64,000 nt of DNA from Pseudomonas aegrilactucae (lineage in GTDB: Bacteria; Pseudomonadota; Gammaproteobacteria; Pseudomonadales; Pseudomonadaceae): assembly GCF_019168305.1 (NCBI RefSeq), contig NZ_JAHTBI010000009.1:1-64000 (forward strand), written 5' to 3'. The notes under the pieces were generated by a model. The model ran no database searches, was not told the DNA's origin, and was given only the letters and a program-made list of their open reading frames with translations. The translations under genes and the position numbers were made by a program. This document shows positions 9,004-19,054 of the stretch, in pieces (position 1 is the first letter of the stretch; each line of letters opens with the position of its first letter).

Positions 9004-12000
9004 ATGGCTTTTACCGACCCGTTCATTCGTCGCCCGGTGCTGGCCAGCGTGGTCAGCCTGATGATCGTGCTGCTGGGCTTGCAGGCCTGGAGCAAGCTGC
9101 CCATCCGCCAATACCCGCAGATGGAAAACGCCCTGATCACGGTAACCACCGCCTACCCCGGGGCCAACGCCGAAACCATCCAGGGCTATATCACCCAGCC
9201 CCTGCAGCAGAGCCTGGCGAGCGCCGAAGGCATCGATTACATGACCTCGGTGAGCCGCCAGAACTTCTCGGTGATCTCGATCTACGCGCGCATCGGCTCG
9301 GACAGCGACCGCCTGTTCACCGAGCTGCTGGCCAAGGCCAGCGAGGTCAAGAACCAGCTGCCCCAGGACGCCGAAGACCCGGTACTGAGCAAGGAGGCCG
9401 CCGACGCCTCGGCGCTCATGTACATCAGCTTTTTCAGCAAGGAGCTGAGCAACCCGCAGATCACCGACTACCTGTCGCGGGTGATCCAGCCCAAGCTGGC
9501 CACCCTGCCCGGCATGGCCGAAGCCGAAATCCTCGGCAACCAGGTGTTCGCCATGCGCCTGTGGCTGGACCCGGTCAAGCTCGCCGGCTACGGCCTGAGC
9601 GCCAGCGATGTGACCAGCGCGGTGCGCCGCTACAACTTCCTGTCGGCCGCCGGCGAGGTCAAGGGCCAGTACGTGGTCACCAGCATCAATGCCACCACCG
9701 AGCTCAAGTCGGCCGAAGCCTTTGCCGCCATCGTGCTCAAGACCAGCGGCGACAGCCGGGTGCTGCTGGGGGATGTGGCGCGGGTCGAGATGGGCGCGGA
9801 AAACTACGACACGGTCAGCTCGTTCGACGGCACGCCGTCGGTGTACATCGGCATCAAGGCCACCCCGGCGGCCAACCCGCTGGAAGTGATCAAGGAGGTG
9901 CGCAAGCTGATGCCGGAGCTGGAGGCACAACTGCCACCCAACCTCAAGGCCTCCATCGCCTATGACGCCACGCTGTTCATCCAGGCCTCGATCGATGAAG
10001 TGGTCAAGACGCTGGTGGAGGCGGTGCTGATCGTCATCGTGGTGGTGTTCCTGTTCCTCGGCGCGCTGCGTTCGGTGCTGATCCCGGTGATCACCATTCC
10101 GCTGTCGATGATCGGCGTGCTGTTCTTCATGCAACTGATGGGCTACTCGCTGAACCTGCTGACGTTGCTGGCGATGGTACTGGCCATCGGCCTGGTGGTG
10201 GACGATGCGATCGTGGTGGTGGAGAACATCCACCGTCATATCGAGGAGGGCAAGTCGCCGTTCGACGCCGCGCTGGAAGGCGCCAGGGAGATCGCCATGC
10301 CGGTGGTGTCGATGACCATCACCCTGGCCGCGGTGTACGCCCCTATCGGCTTTCTGGAAGGACTCACGGGGGCCCTGTTCAAGGAGTTCGCCCTGACCCT
10401 GGCCGGGGCGGTGGTGATCTCCGGCATTGTGGCCCTGACCCTGTCACCGATGATGTGCGCCCTGCTGCTGCGCCATGAGCAGAACCCCAGCGGCCTGGCG
10501 CATCGCCTCGACCTGCTGTTCGAGCGGCTCAAGCGCCGGTACCAGAAGATCCTGCACGGCACCCTCAATACGCGGCCGGTGGTGGTGGTGTTTGCAGTGA
10601 TCGTGCTGTGCCTGATCCCGGTGTTCCTGATGTTCAGCAAGAACGAGCTGGCGCCTGACGAGGACCAGGGCATCATCTTCATGATGGCGACCGCGCCGCA
10701 GCCGACCAACCTCGACTACCTGAACACCTACACCGACGAATTCCTGAAGATCTTCAAGGCCTTCCCCGAGTACTACTCCTCGTTCCAGATCAACGGTTTC
10801 AACGGCGTGCAATCGGGCATCGGCGGCTTCCTGCTCAAGCCCTGGAACGAGCGCAGCCGTACGCAGATGGAGCTGCTGCCCGAGGTTCAGGCCAAGCTCG
10901 AAGGCATCGCCGGGCTGCAGATATTCGGCTTCAACCTGCCCTCGCTGCCGGGCACCGGCGAGGGCCTGCCGTTCGCCTTCGTGATCAACACGCCCAATGA
11001 CTACGAGTCGCTGCTGGAAGTGGCGCAACGGGTCAAGGACCGCGCCCAGGCCTCGGGCAAGTTCGCCTTTCTGGACATCGACCTGGCGTTCGACAAGCCA
11101 GAGGTGGTGGTGGATATCGACCGCGCCAAGGCGGCGCAGATGGGCGTGTCGATGGACGCCCTGGGCGGCACCCTGGCGACCCTGCTGGGCGAGGCGGAGA
11201 TCAACCGCTTCACCATCGAGGGGCGCAGCTACAAGGTGATCGCCCAGGTCGAACAGGCCTACCGCGACAACCCCGGCTGGCTGAACAACTACTACGTGAA
11301 GAACGACCAGGGCCAGATGCTGGCCCTGTCGACCCTGATCAGCGTCAGCGACCGTGCCCGGCCGCGCCAGCTCAACCAGTTCCAGCAGTTGAACTCGGCG
11401 ATCATCCAGGGCTTCCCGCTGGTGAGCATGGGCGAGGCGCTGGAGACCGTGCGCAGCATCGCCCGCGAAGAAGCGCCCGCAGGCTTTGCCTTCGACTACA
11501 GCGGGCAGGCCCGCCAGTTCGTGCAGGAAGGCAGCGCGCTGTGGGTCACCTTCGGGCTGGCGCTGGCAATCATCTTTTTGGTGCTGGCGGCGCAGTTCGA
11601 GAGTTTTCGCGACCCGCTGGTGATTCTGGTGACGGTGCCGTTGTCGATCTGCGGCGCGCTGATACCGCTGTTCCTGGGCTGGTCGAGCATGAACATCTAT
11701 ACCCAGGTGGGCCTGGTGACGTTGATCGGGCTGATCAGCAAGCACGGCATCCTGATCGTCGAATTCGCCAACCAACTGCGCCTGCACAAGGGCCTGAACG
11801 CACGGGAGGCGGTCGAGCAAGCGGCGGCGATTCGCCTGCGCCCGGTGTTGATGACCACGGCGGCGATGGTGTTCGGCATGGTGCCGCTGATTCTGGCGAC
11901 AGGGGCTGGGGCGGTGAGCCGTTTCGATATCGGCATGGTGATCGCCACGGGGATGTCGGTAGGGACGCTGTTCACGTTGTTCGTGTTGCCGTGCGTGTAT

Positions 12001-12051
12001 ACGTTGCTGGCCAGCAAAGAAGTGCCCGGTACGGTTGAAGAACCTGCCTGA
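9004..12051 (+). CDS. mexW: MexW-like RND multidrug efflux transporter
   Basis: Inner-membrane proton/drug antiporter of 1015 residues, complete. The N-terminus DPFIRRPVLASVV is typical of the HAE1 family. TM4 carries the proton-relay pair D400-D401 in GLVVDDAIVVVENI, and the C-terminal TM10-12 block (KHGILIVEFANQ, RPVLMTTAAMVFGMVPL) is intact. It forms an operon with the adaptor upstream and, like mexVW in P. aeruginosa, has no outer-membrane channel gene beside it, so it presumably uses OprM/TtgC-type channels encoded elsewhere. AAGGAACC precedes the ATG. Substrates cannot be read from sequence. Confidence 0.88.
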   Translation: MAFTDPFIRRPVLASVVSLMIVLLGLQAWSKLPIRQYPQMENALITVTTAYPGANAETIQGYITQPLQQSLASAEGIDYMTSVSRQNFSVISIYARIGSDSDRLFTELLAKASEVKNQLPQDAEDPVLSKEAADASALMYISFFSKELSNPQITDYLSRVIQPKLATLPGMAEAEILGNQVFAMRLWLDPVKLAGYGLSASDVTSAVRRYNFLSAAGEVKGQYVVTSINATTELKSAEAFAAIVLKTSGDSRVLLGDVARVEMGAENYDTVSSFDGTPSVYIGIKATPAANPLEVIKEVRKLMPELEAQLPPNLKASIAYDATLFIQASIDEVVKTLVEAVLIVIVVVFLFLGALRSVLIPVITIPLSMIGVLFFMQLMGYSLNLLTLLAMVLAIGLVVDDAIVVVENIHRHIEEGKSPFDAALEGAREIAMPVVSMTITLAAVYAPIGFLEGLTGALFKEFALTLAGAVVISGIVALTLSPMMCALLLRHEQNPSGLAHRLDLLFERLKRRYQKILHGTLNTRPVVVVFAVIVLCLIPVFLMFSKNELAPDEDQGIIFMMATAPQPTNLDYLNTYTDEFLKIFKAFPEYYSSFQINGFNGVQSGIGGFLLKPWNERSRTQMELLPEVQAKLEGIAGLQIFGFNLPSLPGTGEGLPFAFVINTPNDYESLLEVAQRVKDRAQASGKFAFLDIDLAFDKPEVVVDIDRAKAAQMGVSMDALGGTLATLLGEAEINRFTIEGRSYKVIAQVEQAYRDNPGWLNNYYVKNDQGQMLALSTLISVSDRARPRQLNQFQQLNSAIIQGFPLVSMGEALETVRSIAREEAPAGFAFDYSGQARQFVQEGSALWVTFGLALAIIFLVLAAQFESFRDPLVILVTVPLSICGALIPLFLGWSSMNIYTQVGLVTLIGLISKHGILIVEFANQLRLHKGLNAREAVEQAAAIRLRPVLMTTAAMVFGMVPLILATGAGAVSRFDIGMVIATGMSVGTLFTLFVLPCVYTLLASKEVPGTVEEPA

Positions 12052-12053
12052 GC

Positions 12054-12123
12054 GCTTCGCTGGCAAGCCAGCTCCCACAAGGATTGCAGTAATCCTTGTG
12101 GGAGCTGGCTTGCCAGCGAAGGG
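12054..12123. repeat. REPIN between mexW and the col region
   Basis: Arms at about 12054-12082 and 12094-12123 share the CTTCGCTGGCAAGCCAGCTC core. The short centre is itself complementary (AAGGATT...AATCCTT), giving almost one continuous hairpin. It lies three bases after the mexW stop and between convergent genes, so it could serve both transcript ends. Confidence 0.85.
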
Positions 12124-12140
12124 GCCAGCACAGACAAACC

Positions 12141-12368
12141 TCAACCGTTGGAGCGCAGCCCCTGGCTCATGCCGAACAGGAACAACAACAGGTCATGATC
12201 GGGCTGCGCCGCCACCGCCGGCTTGGCCACACGCGGCAGCGGGCACTGCGCCCCATGCTCGATGGAACTGAGCACCTGCGGACGCGGCTCTTCCCATGCC
12301 GCGAAGGCAATCGACGCCACCGCCAGCGCGCACAGTAGAAACAAACCTCGTGCTATTTCTAGTTTCAT
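12141..12368 (-). CDS. Small secreted/anchored protein, unknown function
   Basis: Predicted 75-residue protein: MKLEIARGLFLL followed by a hydrophobic stretch to about residue 23 (FAA) resembling a Sec signal peptide, then a short Pro- and Ala-containing region with one Cys. I do not recognise the family. Its ATG overlaps the stop of the upstream kinase-like gene by one base (TAATG), which argues for a real, translationally coupled gene at the end of the methyltransferase-InaA operon. Confidence 0.6.
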   Translation of the reverse strand: MKLEIARGLFLLCALAVASIAFAAWEEPRPQVLSSIEHGAQCPLPRVAKPAVAAQPDHDLLLFLFGMSQGLRSNG

Positions 12369-13078
12369 TACGCTAAACCTTTGACAGCGCTGCCAAACGC
12401 CATCTGGTAAAAGTAGAGCAACTTCTTCCAGTCCGCGTCGTTCCACGACGAGTGGCGACGCAATTGCTTCAGGTCGTTGGCAGCCGCGCGCTGGCAACTG
12501 ATACGTCGGCGGCACTTCTCCAGGTCCAGCAGCGCCACTTCGGCGCGTGCTGCCTCACCCTCGCCGATGACCCGGACGAAGATATGCTTGCTGTACAGGC
12601 ACCCATGCTGCCAGTGGCCGCGGTGCATGCGCGCCAGGTTGCGCGCCAGGTCGTTGAGTATCAGGTCGTGCAGTGCCTCGCCATACTGCTCGCGCCCACC
12701 CCCGGCGTACCAGGCGTCGATTTCCTCGAACCCGTCCAATGCCTCGCTGACCAGCAACGCCCGCCACTGGTGCTCGGCATCGCGCTCCACGCCGCAGTAC
12801 ACGATATGTGGCACGCGCACACCCAATTGCTCGAAACTGTGCAGCGCATCGAACTCACGCAATACCGTAGGGCGGCCGAAGGGATGCAGAAGGCTGCGGT
12901 AGATATGCCCGATCTGACGCTTGGCATACAGCAGGTGACCGGTTTCGTCACACACACGCTGCACCCCACTTTCACCGCCGCGCCGCTGGTTGGGAGTTTC
13001 CACCCACTCGCCCTGACGCTGCCAGAAATAATCGAATTGTTCCGAGACCGCAGTACCGCTGGTGCCTTCGACAGCCAT
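12368..13078 (-). CDS. inaA: InaA/WapQ-like lipopolysaccharide kinase family protein
   Basis: Protein of 236 residues resembling bacterial LPS-core kinases of the WaaP/Rdo family. A nucleotide-binding-like region (YAKRQIGHIYR, FGRPTVLREFDAL) is followed by a catalytic-loop-like block RMHRGHWQHGCLYSKHIFV and a LLDLEKCRRR segment corresponding to the DxE metal site. It probably phosphorylates LPS-core heptose in the cytoplasm, though this is inferred. The start follows AAGGGG, and the upstream methyltransferase ends four bases before. In P. fluorescens WCS365 the equivalent operon is regulated by ColRS, and a candidate ColR box lies upstream of the pair here. Confidence 0.8.
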   Translation of the reverse strand: MAVEGTSGTAVSEQFDYFWQRQGEWVETPNQRRGGESGVQRVCDETGHLLYAKRQIGHIYRSLLHPFGRPTVLREFDALHSFEQLGVRVPHIVYCGVERDAEHQWRALLVSEALDGFEEIDAWYAGGGREQYGEALHDLILNDLARNLARMHRGHWQHGCLYSKHIFVRVIGEGEAARAEVALLDLEKCRRRISCQRAAANDLKQLRRHSSWNDADWKKLLYFYQMAFGSAVKGLA

Positions 13079-13082
13079 GCTG

Positions 13083-13763
13083 TTACCCCTTGCGCAATAC
13101 GTAGACCCGCCACATGGCGTAGAACGGCAAGAAATCCATGCGTTCCTGAATACGGAAACCCGCAGTTTCAAATTCTTCCTCAACCGTAGCCTGCGGTAAC
13201 ACAAAGCGATTCTGGTAACTGCCGTCGGCTCGGCTGGCGTTACGCCGTGCTTCAAGCTTCTTGCGCCGCCACGCCTTGATGTTGCCGTCGACCCACAGCG
13301 AGACAATCACGCTGTCACGGCTAACCCGTTGAAACTCTGAAAGAATTGCCTTGCGGTGGGCCGCTTCACCAATATGGTGGAACAACCGCATGCAGAAGAT
13401 GCTATCCACTGCGTTATCCGGAAGATCGATAGCGAACGCAGAGGTTTGCAAGGGCCGTACCCGCTTCACCACTTCGGCCGGCTGTGAACGACAGGCGGTT
13501 TCGAGCATGGCGGCGGAGTTGTCCGCACCGATGATCACACGGTTGGCCTTTTCGGCCAGCAGCGGCCAGAAACGCCCGGCACCACTGGGCAGGTCGAGCA
13601 CCAGGCCAGGCTCGCCGGCCAGCGCCAGGGCACGCCGTGCCAGTTGCTCGTCGCGCTGATGTGACAGGCGACGGGCCAGGCCGTCCTGGTGCTTGTGGAA
13701 GTATTGCTGGGCGTGTTGCTGATCGTACTTGTCGGAAAACTCGAGCTTGATGGGACTGCGCAT
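13083..13763 (-). CDS. SAM-dependent methyltransferase (ColRS-linked)
   Basis: Class I methyltransferase of 226 residues. Motif I is LVLDLPSGAGRFWPLL with an acidic residue in IIGADNS, and motif IV/post-I is FCMRLFHHIGE. The substrate is unknown; being cotranscribed with a predicted LPS kinase suggests an envelope or LPS-related target. AGGAGATG precedes the ATG by a suitable distance. It is the first gene of a three-gene operon lying just downstream of colS on the same strand, the equivalent of orf222 in P. fluorescens. The 96-bp gap to colS holds a ColR-like box, so it probably has its own promoter. Confidence 0.8.
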   Translation of the reverse strand: MRSPIKLEFSDKYDQQHAQQYFHKHQDGLARRLSHQRDEQLARRALALAGEPGLVLDLPSGAGRFWPLLAEKANRVIIGADNSAAMLETACRSQPAEVVKRVRPLQTSAFAIDLPDNAVDSIFCMRLFHHIGEAAHRKAILSEFQRVSRDSVIVSLWVDGNIKAWRRKKLEARRNASRADGSYQNRFVLPQATVEEEFETAGFRIQERMDFLPFYAMWRVYVLRKG

Positions 13764-13830
13764 GGTGCATCTCCTGACTCCAATGCGCCCTACCTTAGGC
13801 GGGGCAACGTTGGCGCCAGGTCATGCGAAG

Positions 13831-13846
13831 GTGAAAAATATGTAAG
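13831..13846 (-). promoter_or_regulatory. Candidate ColR-binding box upstream of the methyltransferase operon
   Basis: On the minus strand the site reads CTTACATATTTTTCAC. It matches 15 of 16 positions of the consensus YYNASNNYTTTTTCAC that I recall for P. putida ColR. It lies 68-83 bases upstream of the methyltransferase ATG, a sensible place for an activator. Confidence 0.55.
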
Positions 13847-13859
13847 CCTTCGACAACAA

Positions 13860-15161
13860 CTACAGGGCGCTGCCAGGCGCCTGCGGGTCGACCTTGCCCA
13901 ACGCCACATGAAAGCGGCAGCCGTGCGGCTCGGCAGCGCTCAAGCTGACGACCCAGCCCTGGTCCTCACAGATCCGCTGCACCAGCGACAGGCCCAGCCC
14001 CAGGCCGTCGCCGCGTTTTTCACCGCCACGCACGAACGGTTGGAACATGGCTTCACGGTGCTCCTCCGGGATCCCCACGCCGCTGTCCTCGACGGTAAAC
14101 CCGTCAGGTTCCAGGGTCAGGCGGATATAGCCCTGCTCGGTGTAGTGCGCCGCATTGCGCAGCAGGTTGCCCATCACCGACTGCAGGAAGGTGGCGTTGT
14201 ACAGTGTCGCCAGTGCACCGGTGTCGTGGTAGCTGAGCGTCAGGCCCTTCTGCTCGATGGTGTCGCGCCACACGCCGATCAGCTCGTTGCCCACCTCGCG
14301 CAGGCTCGCCCGCGAGGCCACGGCGCCTTCGTCGCGCTGGGCGCGGGCGAGCATGAGGAAGGTCTGAACCAGTTCGCGCATCTCTTCAGTGGCCCGCGAG
14401 ATACGCTCCACCTGGGCACGTGCGCGGGTGTCGATCGCCGGGTTCTCCAGCAACAGTTCGCAGGAACTGGCCAGCACCATCAAGGGTGTACGCAGCTCAT
14501 GGCTGACGTCGCTGGTGAACAGCCGTTCACGGGTCAGCGCATCACGCAGGCGTCCCAGGGTGGCGTCGAACGCCACGGCCAGCTGACCCACCTCGTCGGC
14601 GGCGTAGTCCGGCGCCAGCGGCGGTGCCAACCCCAGCAACTGATCGCGATGGCGCACCTGGCGCGCCAGGCGGATCACCGGCGCCATCACCCGGCGGGCC
14701 AGTACCCAGCCCAGGAACACCGCCAGCGCCAGGCTGAGCACGAAACCGACCACCACCACGGCGAACAGCAGGCGCTCACGCTCCTCGAAGTCGCTCTGGT
14801 CCTGCAGCAGCACATAGTGGCGACCATCGACCACTTCGACCATGGCGTGGTACGACAGGTGCTCGCGGAACACCTCGTGAAAACCGGGGCCAAGGTGTCG
14901 CAGGTCCTTGGGCAGGTCGAAATCGTCGCGCCCGCCGCTGTAGTAGAACAACTGATCCGGGCGCGGCCGATGGCTCCACTCAGAGACGGTGTCCATCAGC
15001 AGCATGCGTTTCAGGTCGCCACCCAGCACCGTGGAAATCAGCCGCTCTTCGACCAGGTGAACGGTGGCGACAATGCCGAAGGCGAATGCCCCGGCGACCA
15101 GCGCACTCATCAGCGCAAAGGCGATGATGATCCGCTGGGCAAGGCTCTGCTTAAACTCCAT
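13860..15161 (-). CDS. colS: ColS sensor histidine kinase
   Basis: Membrane sensor kinase of 433 residues. TM1 is about 11-34 and TM2 about 131-153, with a periplasmic loop between them, then HAMP, HisKA with the phospho-accepting H221 in SDVSHELRTP, and a HATPase with N-box NLLRNAAHY and G-box DSGVGIPEE. The loop holds H35, E38, E96 and the ExxE pair E126/E129, residues I recall as implicated in zinc/iron sensing by P. putida ColS. The ATG at 15161 overlaps the end of colR by 11 bases, so the two are coupled. It helps maintain envelope integrity under metal excess. Confidence 0.9.
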   Translation of the reverse strand: MEFKQSLAQRIIIAFALMSALVAGAFAFGIVATVHLVEERLISTVLGGDLKRMLLMDTVSEWSHRPRPDQLFYYSGGRDDFDLPKDLRHLGPGFHEVFREHLSYHAMVEVVDGRHYVLLQDQSDFEERERLLFAVVVVGFVLSLALAVFLGWVLARRVMAPVIRLARQVRHRDQLLGLAPPLAPDYAADEVGQLAVAFDATLGRLRDALTRERLFTSDVSHELRTPLMVLASSCELLLENPAIDTRARAQVERISRATEEMRELVQTFLMLARAQRDEGAVASRASLREVGNELIGVWRDTIEQKGLTLSYHDTGALATLYNATFLQSVMGNLLRNAAHYTEQGYIRLTLEPDGFTVEDSGVGIPEEHREAMFQPFVRGGEKRGDGLGLGLSLVQRICEDQGWVVSLSAAEPHGCRFHVALGKVDPQAPGSAL

Positions 15162-15834
15162 CTCGGCCCTCGGCCAGACGATAGCCCACGCCATGCACGG
15201 TGTGCAGCAGCGGCTTTTCGAACGGCTTGTCGATCACCTGGCGCAGTTGGTGCACATGGCTGCGCAGGCTGTCGCTGTCGGGGCAGTCATCGCCCCACAG
15301 GGCTTCTTCGAGGACTTCGCGGCGCAACACGTGCGGGCTCTTCTGCATCAGCACGGCAAGCAGCTTGAGGCCCACGGGGTTGAGCTTGAGGAACTTGCCC
15401 TGGCGGGTCACTTCCAGGGTGTCCAGGTCATAACTGAGGTCACCGACCTGCAGGCTGCGGCGCCCGCCGCCCTGGGCCCGACGCAGCACCGCTTCGATAC
15501 GTGCGGCCAGCTCCGACAGGGCAAAGGGCTTGAGCAGGTAGTCATCGGCACCGGAGCGAAAGCCCTGCAGGCGATCGTCGAGCTGATCGCGCGCGGTCAA
15601 CATGATGACCGGGGTATCGCGGCGCGCGTCTTCGCGCAGACGCTTGCACAGCGTGTAGCCGTCGATGCCGGGGAGCATGATGTCGAGCACGATCAGGTCA
15701 TAGTGCTCGGTGGCGGCCAGGTGCAACCCCGACAGACCGTCCTGGGCGCAATCGACGGTGTAGCCCTTGAGCCCCAGATAGTCGGCCAGATTGGCCAGAA
15801 TATCGCGGTTGTCTTCAACCAGTAGAATTCGCAT
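15151..15834 (-). CDS. colR: ColR response regulator (OmpR family)
   Basis: DNA-binding regulator of 227 residues. The receiver domain has acidic pocket E7/D8, phospho-acceptor D51 and K101 in LLKPF; an OmpR/PhoB winged helix ends with HTVHGVGYRL. It works with ColS and in pseudomonads activates envelope-remodelling genes in response to zinc or iron. The start at 15834 follows GAGAGGTAC. The gene heads the colR-colS pair and is divergent from the PAP2 gene at 16014, whose upstream region carries a ColR box that might also act on this promoter. Confidence 0.92.
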   Translation of the reverse strand: MRILLVEDNRDILANLADYLGLKGYTVDCAQDGLSGLHLAATEHYDLIVLDIMLPGIDGYTLCKRLREDARRDTPVIMLTARDQLDDRLQGFRSGADDYLLKPFALSELAARIEAVLRRAQGGGRRSLQVGDLSYDLDTLEVTRQGKFLKLNPVGLKLLAVLMQKSPHVLRREVLEEALWGDDCPDSDSLRSHVHQLRQVIDKPFEKPLLHTVHGVGYRLAEGRDGV

Positions 15835-15927
15835 CGGTACCTCTCCCCGTCCTCGTTTGCCTGCTTGGCAGGCGCAGCTTAAGGCCATCGGCCAGGCCCC
15901 GCCAGCGCACGATGGATTTAATCGCAC

Positions 15928-15943
15928 CTGACATTTTTTTCAC
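15928..15943 (+). promoter_or_regulatory. Candidate ColR-binding box between colR and the PAP2 gene
   Basis: CTGACATTTTTTTCAC on the plus strand matches all 16 positions of the recalled ColR consensus (YYNASNNYTTTTTCAC). It lies 71-86 bases upstream of the PAP2 start and about 94 bases upstream of colR on the other strand. It is oriented toward the PAP2 gene, which I recall as a ColR-regulon member in P. putida. Confidence 0.6.
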
Positions 15944-16013
15944 CCAGGCTTCACGCACAGCGTAGGCGCACACGCCGACAATCGGCAGTTTCCATTGCCC
16001 GCCCGGACCTGCC

Positions 16014-16745
16014 ATGCCTGACTTGCCACCACCCCCGCCGGCGTCTCGCCCACTGAACCTGTGGATTGCCCTGGGCATTCCCGTGCTGACCGCGATCAGC
16101 CTGATCCTGCTGGAACTGACCGACCTGGACATGACCCTGGCCAGGCTCGCCTTCGACCCGATGGCCGGCCAGTTCATCGGACGCCACAGCTACTTTCTCG
16201 AAGACATCCTGCATGACCGGGCCAAGCAGATGGTCATCCTGTTCGCCGTGCTGGCCATTGCCGGCTTCGCTGCCAGTTTCGGCGTGCAGCGCTTGAAATC
16301 ATGGCGCAGGGAACTGGGTTGCCTGGTGCTGGCGATGGGCCTGTCGACAGGTTTCGTGACGCCACTCAAGGCCGTGACGGCAGTGCAGTGCCCGTGGAGC
16401 CTGAGTGAGTTCGGCGGGCAGCAAACCTACAGCAAGCTGCTCAGCCCGCGCCCGGCCACCGACAAGCCCGGGCGCTGCTGGCCGGGTGGGCATGCCGCCA
16501 CGGGGTTCACCCTGTTTGCACTGTTTTTTGCCCTGCGTGACCGCAAGCCACGCCTGGCGCGAGCGGCGCTGGTGTTTGCGTTCGGCCTGGGGCTGGTGTT
16601 TTCGCTGGGCAGGATGCTGCAGGGTGCACACTTCTTTTCGCACAACGTGTGGACGGCAGTGTTCTGCTGGTTGATCGGGCTGGGGTGTTACTGGCTGGTG
16701 CTGTATCGGCGGCCGGTGGTGGTGCAGGTGCCGATGCCAGCGTAG
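16014..16745 (+). CDS. PAP2-family membrane phosphatase
   Basis: Integral-membrane phosphatase-like protein of 243 residues with about five or six membrane segments. The PAP2 motifs are recognisable but altered: the PSGH block reads WPGGHAATG, and the third motif reads GRMLQGAHFFSHNVW, keeping the His but with Asn where many members have Asp. It could act on undecaprenyl-pyrophosphate, phosphatidylglycerophosphate or lipid A phosphate; the sequence does not decide. A poly-Pro segment follows the start Met. It is divergent from colR with a ColR box in between, which points to envelope-lipid remodelling. Confidence 0.78.
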   Translation: MPDLPPPPPASRPLNLWIALGIPVLTAISLILLELTDLDMTLARLAFDPMAGQFIGRHSYFLEDILHDRAKQMVILFAVLAIAGFAASFGVQRLKSWRRELGCLVLAMGLSTGFVTPLKAVTAVQCPWSLSEFGGQQTYSKLLSPRPATDKPGRCWPGGHAATGFTLFALFFALRDRKPRLARAALVFAFGLGLVFSLGRMLQGAHFFSHNVWTAVFCWLIGLGCYWLVLYRRPVVVQVPMPA

Positions 16746-16759
16746 GTCGGGCCGCACAA

Positions 16760-16785
16760 CAAAAAGCCCCGCACAAGGCGGGGCT
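16760..16785 (-). terminator. Rho-independent terminator of groESL
   Basis: Read on the minus strand, stem AGCCCCGC/GCGGGGCT (16765-16772 with 16778-16785) is followed by five T residues. It is 25 bases past the groEL stop and may also slow plus-strand transcription from the PAP2 gene. Confidence 0.85.
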
Positions 16786-16809
16786 CTTCTTCAAGCGGGT
16801 AAGGCTGGC

Positions 16810-18465
<1,656 letters not shown>

Positions 18466-18506
18466 TTAATCCTTGAATACTTTGGAGTAACGGGAAACCA
18501 GCGGAA

Positions 18507-18800
18507 TCAGCCTTCGATAACGGCGAGAATTTCGTTCTCAGCCATTACCAGCAGGTCTTCGCCGTCAACTTTCACAGTGTTGCTGCCCGAGTACGGGCCG
18601 AAAACCACTTTGTCACCCACGTTCACGGCCAACGCACGCACTTCACCGTTGTCCAGGACGCGGCCGGTACCGACGGCGATGACTTCACCGCTGTTGGCTT
18701 TTTCGGCAGCCGAACCTGGCAGCACGATACCGCCAGCGGTTTTCTTTTCTTCTTCGCTGCGACGGATAACGACGCGGTCATGCAGAGGACGAAGCTTCAT
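18507..18800 (-). CDS. groES: Co-chaperonin GroES
   Basis: 10-kDa lid of the chaperonin, 97 residues, beginning [14 protein letters not shown]. The start at 18800 follows AGGAGAG; longer in-frame upstream sequence is leader, not protein. The mobile-loop region ([16 protein letters not shown]) and the C-terminal strand are intact. It heads the groES-groEL operon. A heat-shock-type promoter lies about 145-170 bases upstream, implying an untranslated leader of roughly 135 bases. Confidence 0.98.
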   Translation of the reverse strand: MKLRPLHDRVVIRRSEEEKKTAGGIVLPGSAAEKANSGEVIAVGTGRVLDNGEVRALAVNVGDKVVFGPYSGSNTVKVDGEDLLVMAENEILAVIEG

Positions 18801-18942
18801 TGTCGATCTCTCCTGATTGTGGTTTTCATCGGCCGGTATCGTTACCGGCGGGTTGATGCTTTCGGCGTAGCCGATCGTGGACCGCAGGACGGGCCACGCA
18901 TGTATTGTCTGGGTCAAACGCCCAGAAACCTTGCGGTGACCC

Positions 18943-18972
18943 ATACATGAGGTCGCCCAAGGCAATTACAAG
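18943..18972 (-). promoter_or_regulatory. Candidate sigma32 heat-shock promoter of groESL
   Basis: On the minus strand CTTGTAA (18966-18972) is followed, 13 bases later, by CCTCATGTAT (18943-18952), close to the sigma32 pattern CTTGAAA-N12-15-CCCCATNT. It is correctly oriented toward groES. The -10 overlaps one arm of an imperfect dyad, CATGTAT-GGGTCA at 18899-18916 pairing with 18937-18949. Confidence 0.6.
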
Positions 18973-19012
18973 GCTTGGCAATGAATTTTTTTGCCTCGCC
19001 CGGGCGCCAATG

Positions 19013-19036
19013 AAAAACGGCCCCGAGGGGCCGTTT
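19013..19036 (-). terminator. Rho-independent terminator of fxsA
   Basis: Stem AACGGCCCC/GGGGCCGTT with a two-base turn is followed on the minus strand by further T residues. It lies between the fxsA stop and the groES promoter, separating the two units. Confidence 0.85.
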
Positions 19037-19054
19037 CATGCTACGCGGGCGAGA

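Noticed and set aside
12054..12123. Phage or integron attachment site
   Set aside because: The same sequence recurs in many gene gaps and no integrase is near; REPIN identity explains it.
12141..12515. 124-residue version of the small exported protein
   Set aside because: The extra N-terminal part overlaps inaA in another frame and would remove the signal-peptide position; the 75-residue form begins exactly at the inaA stop.
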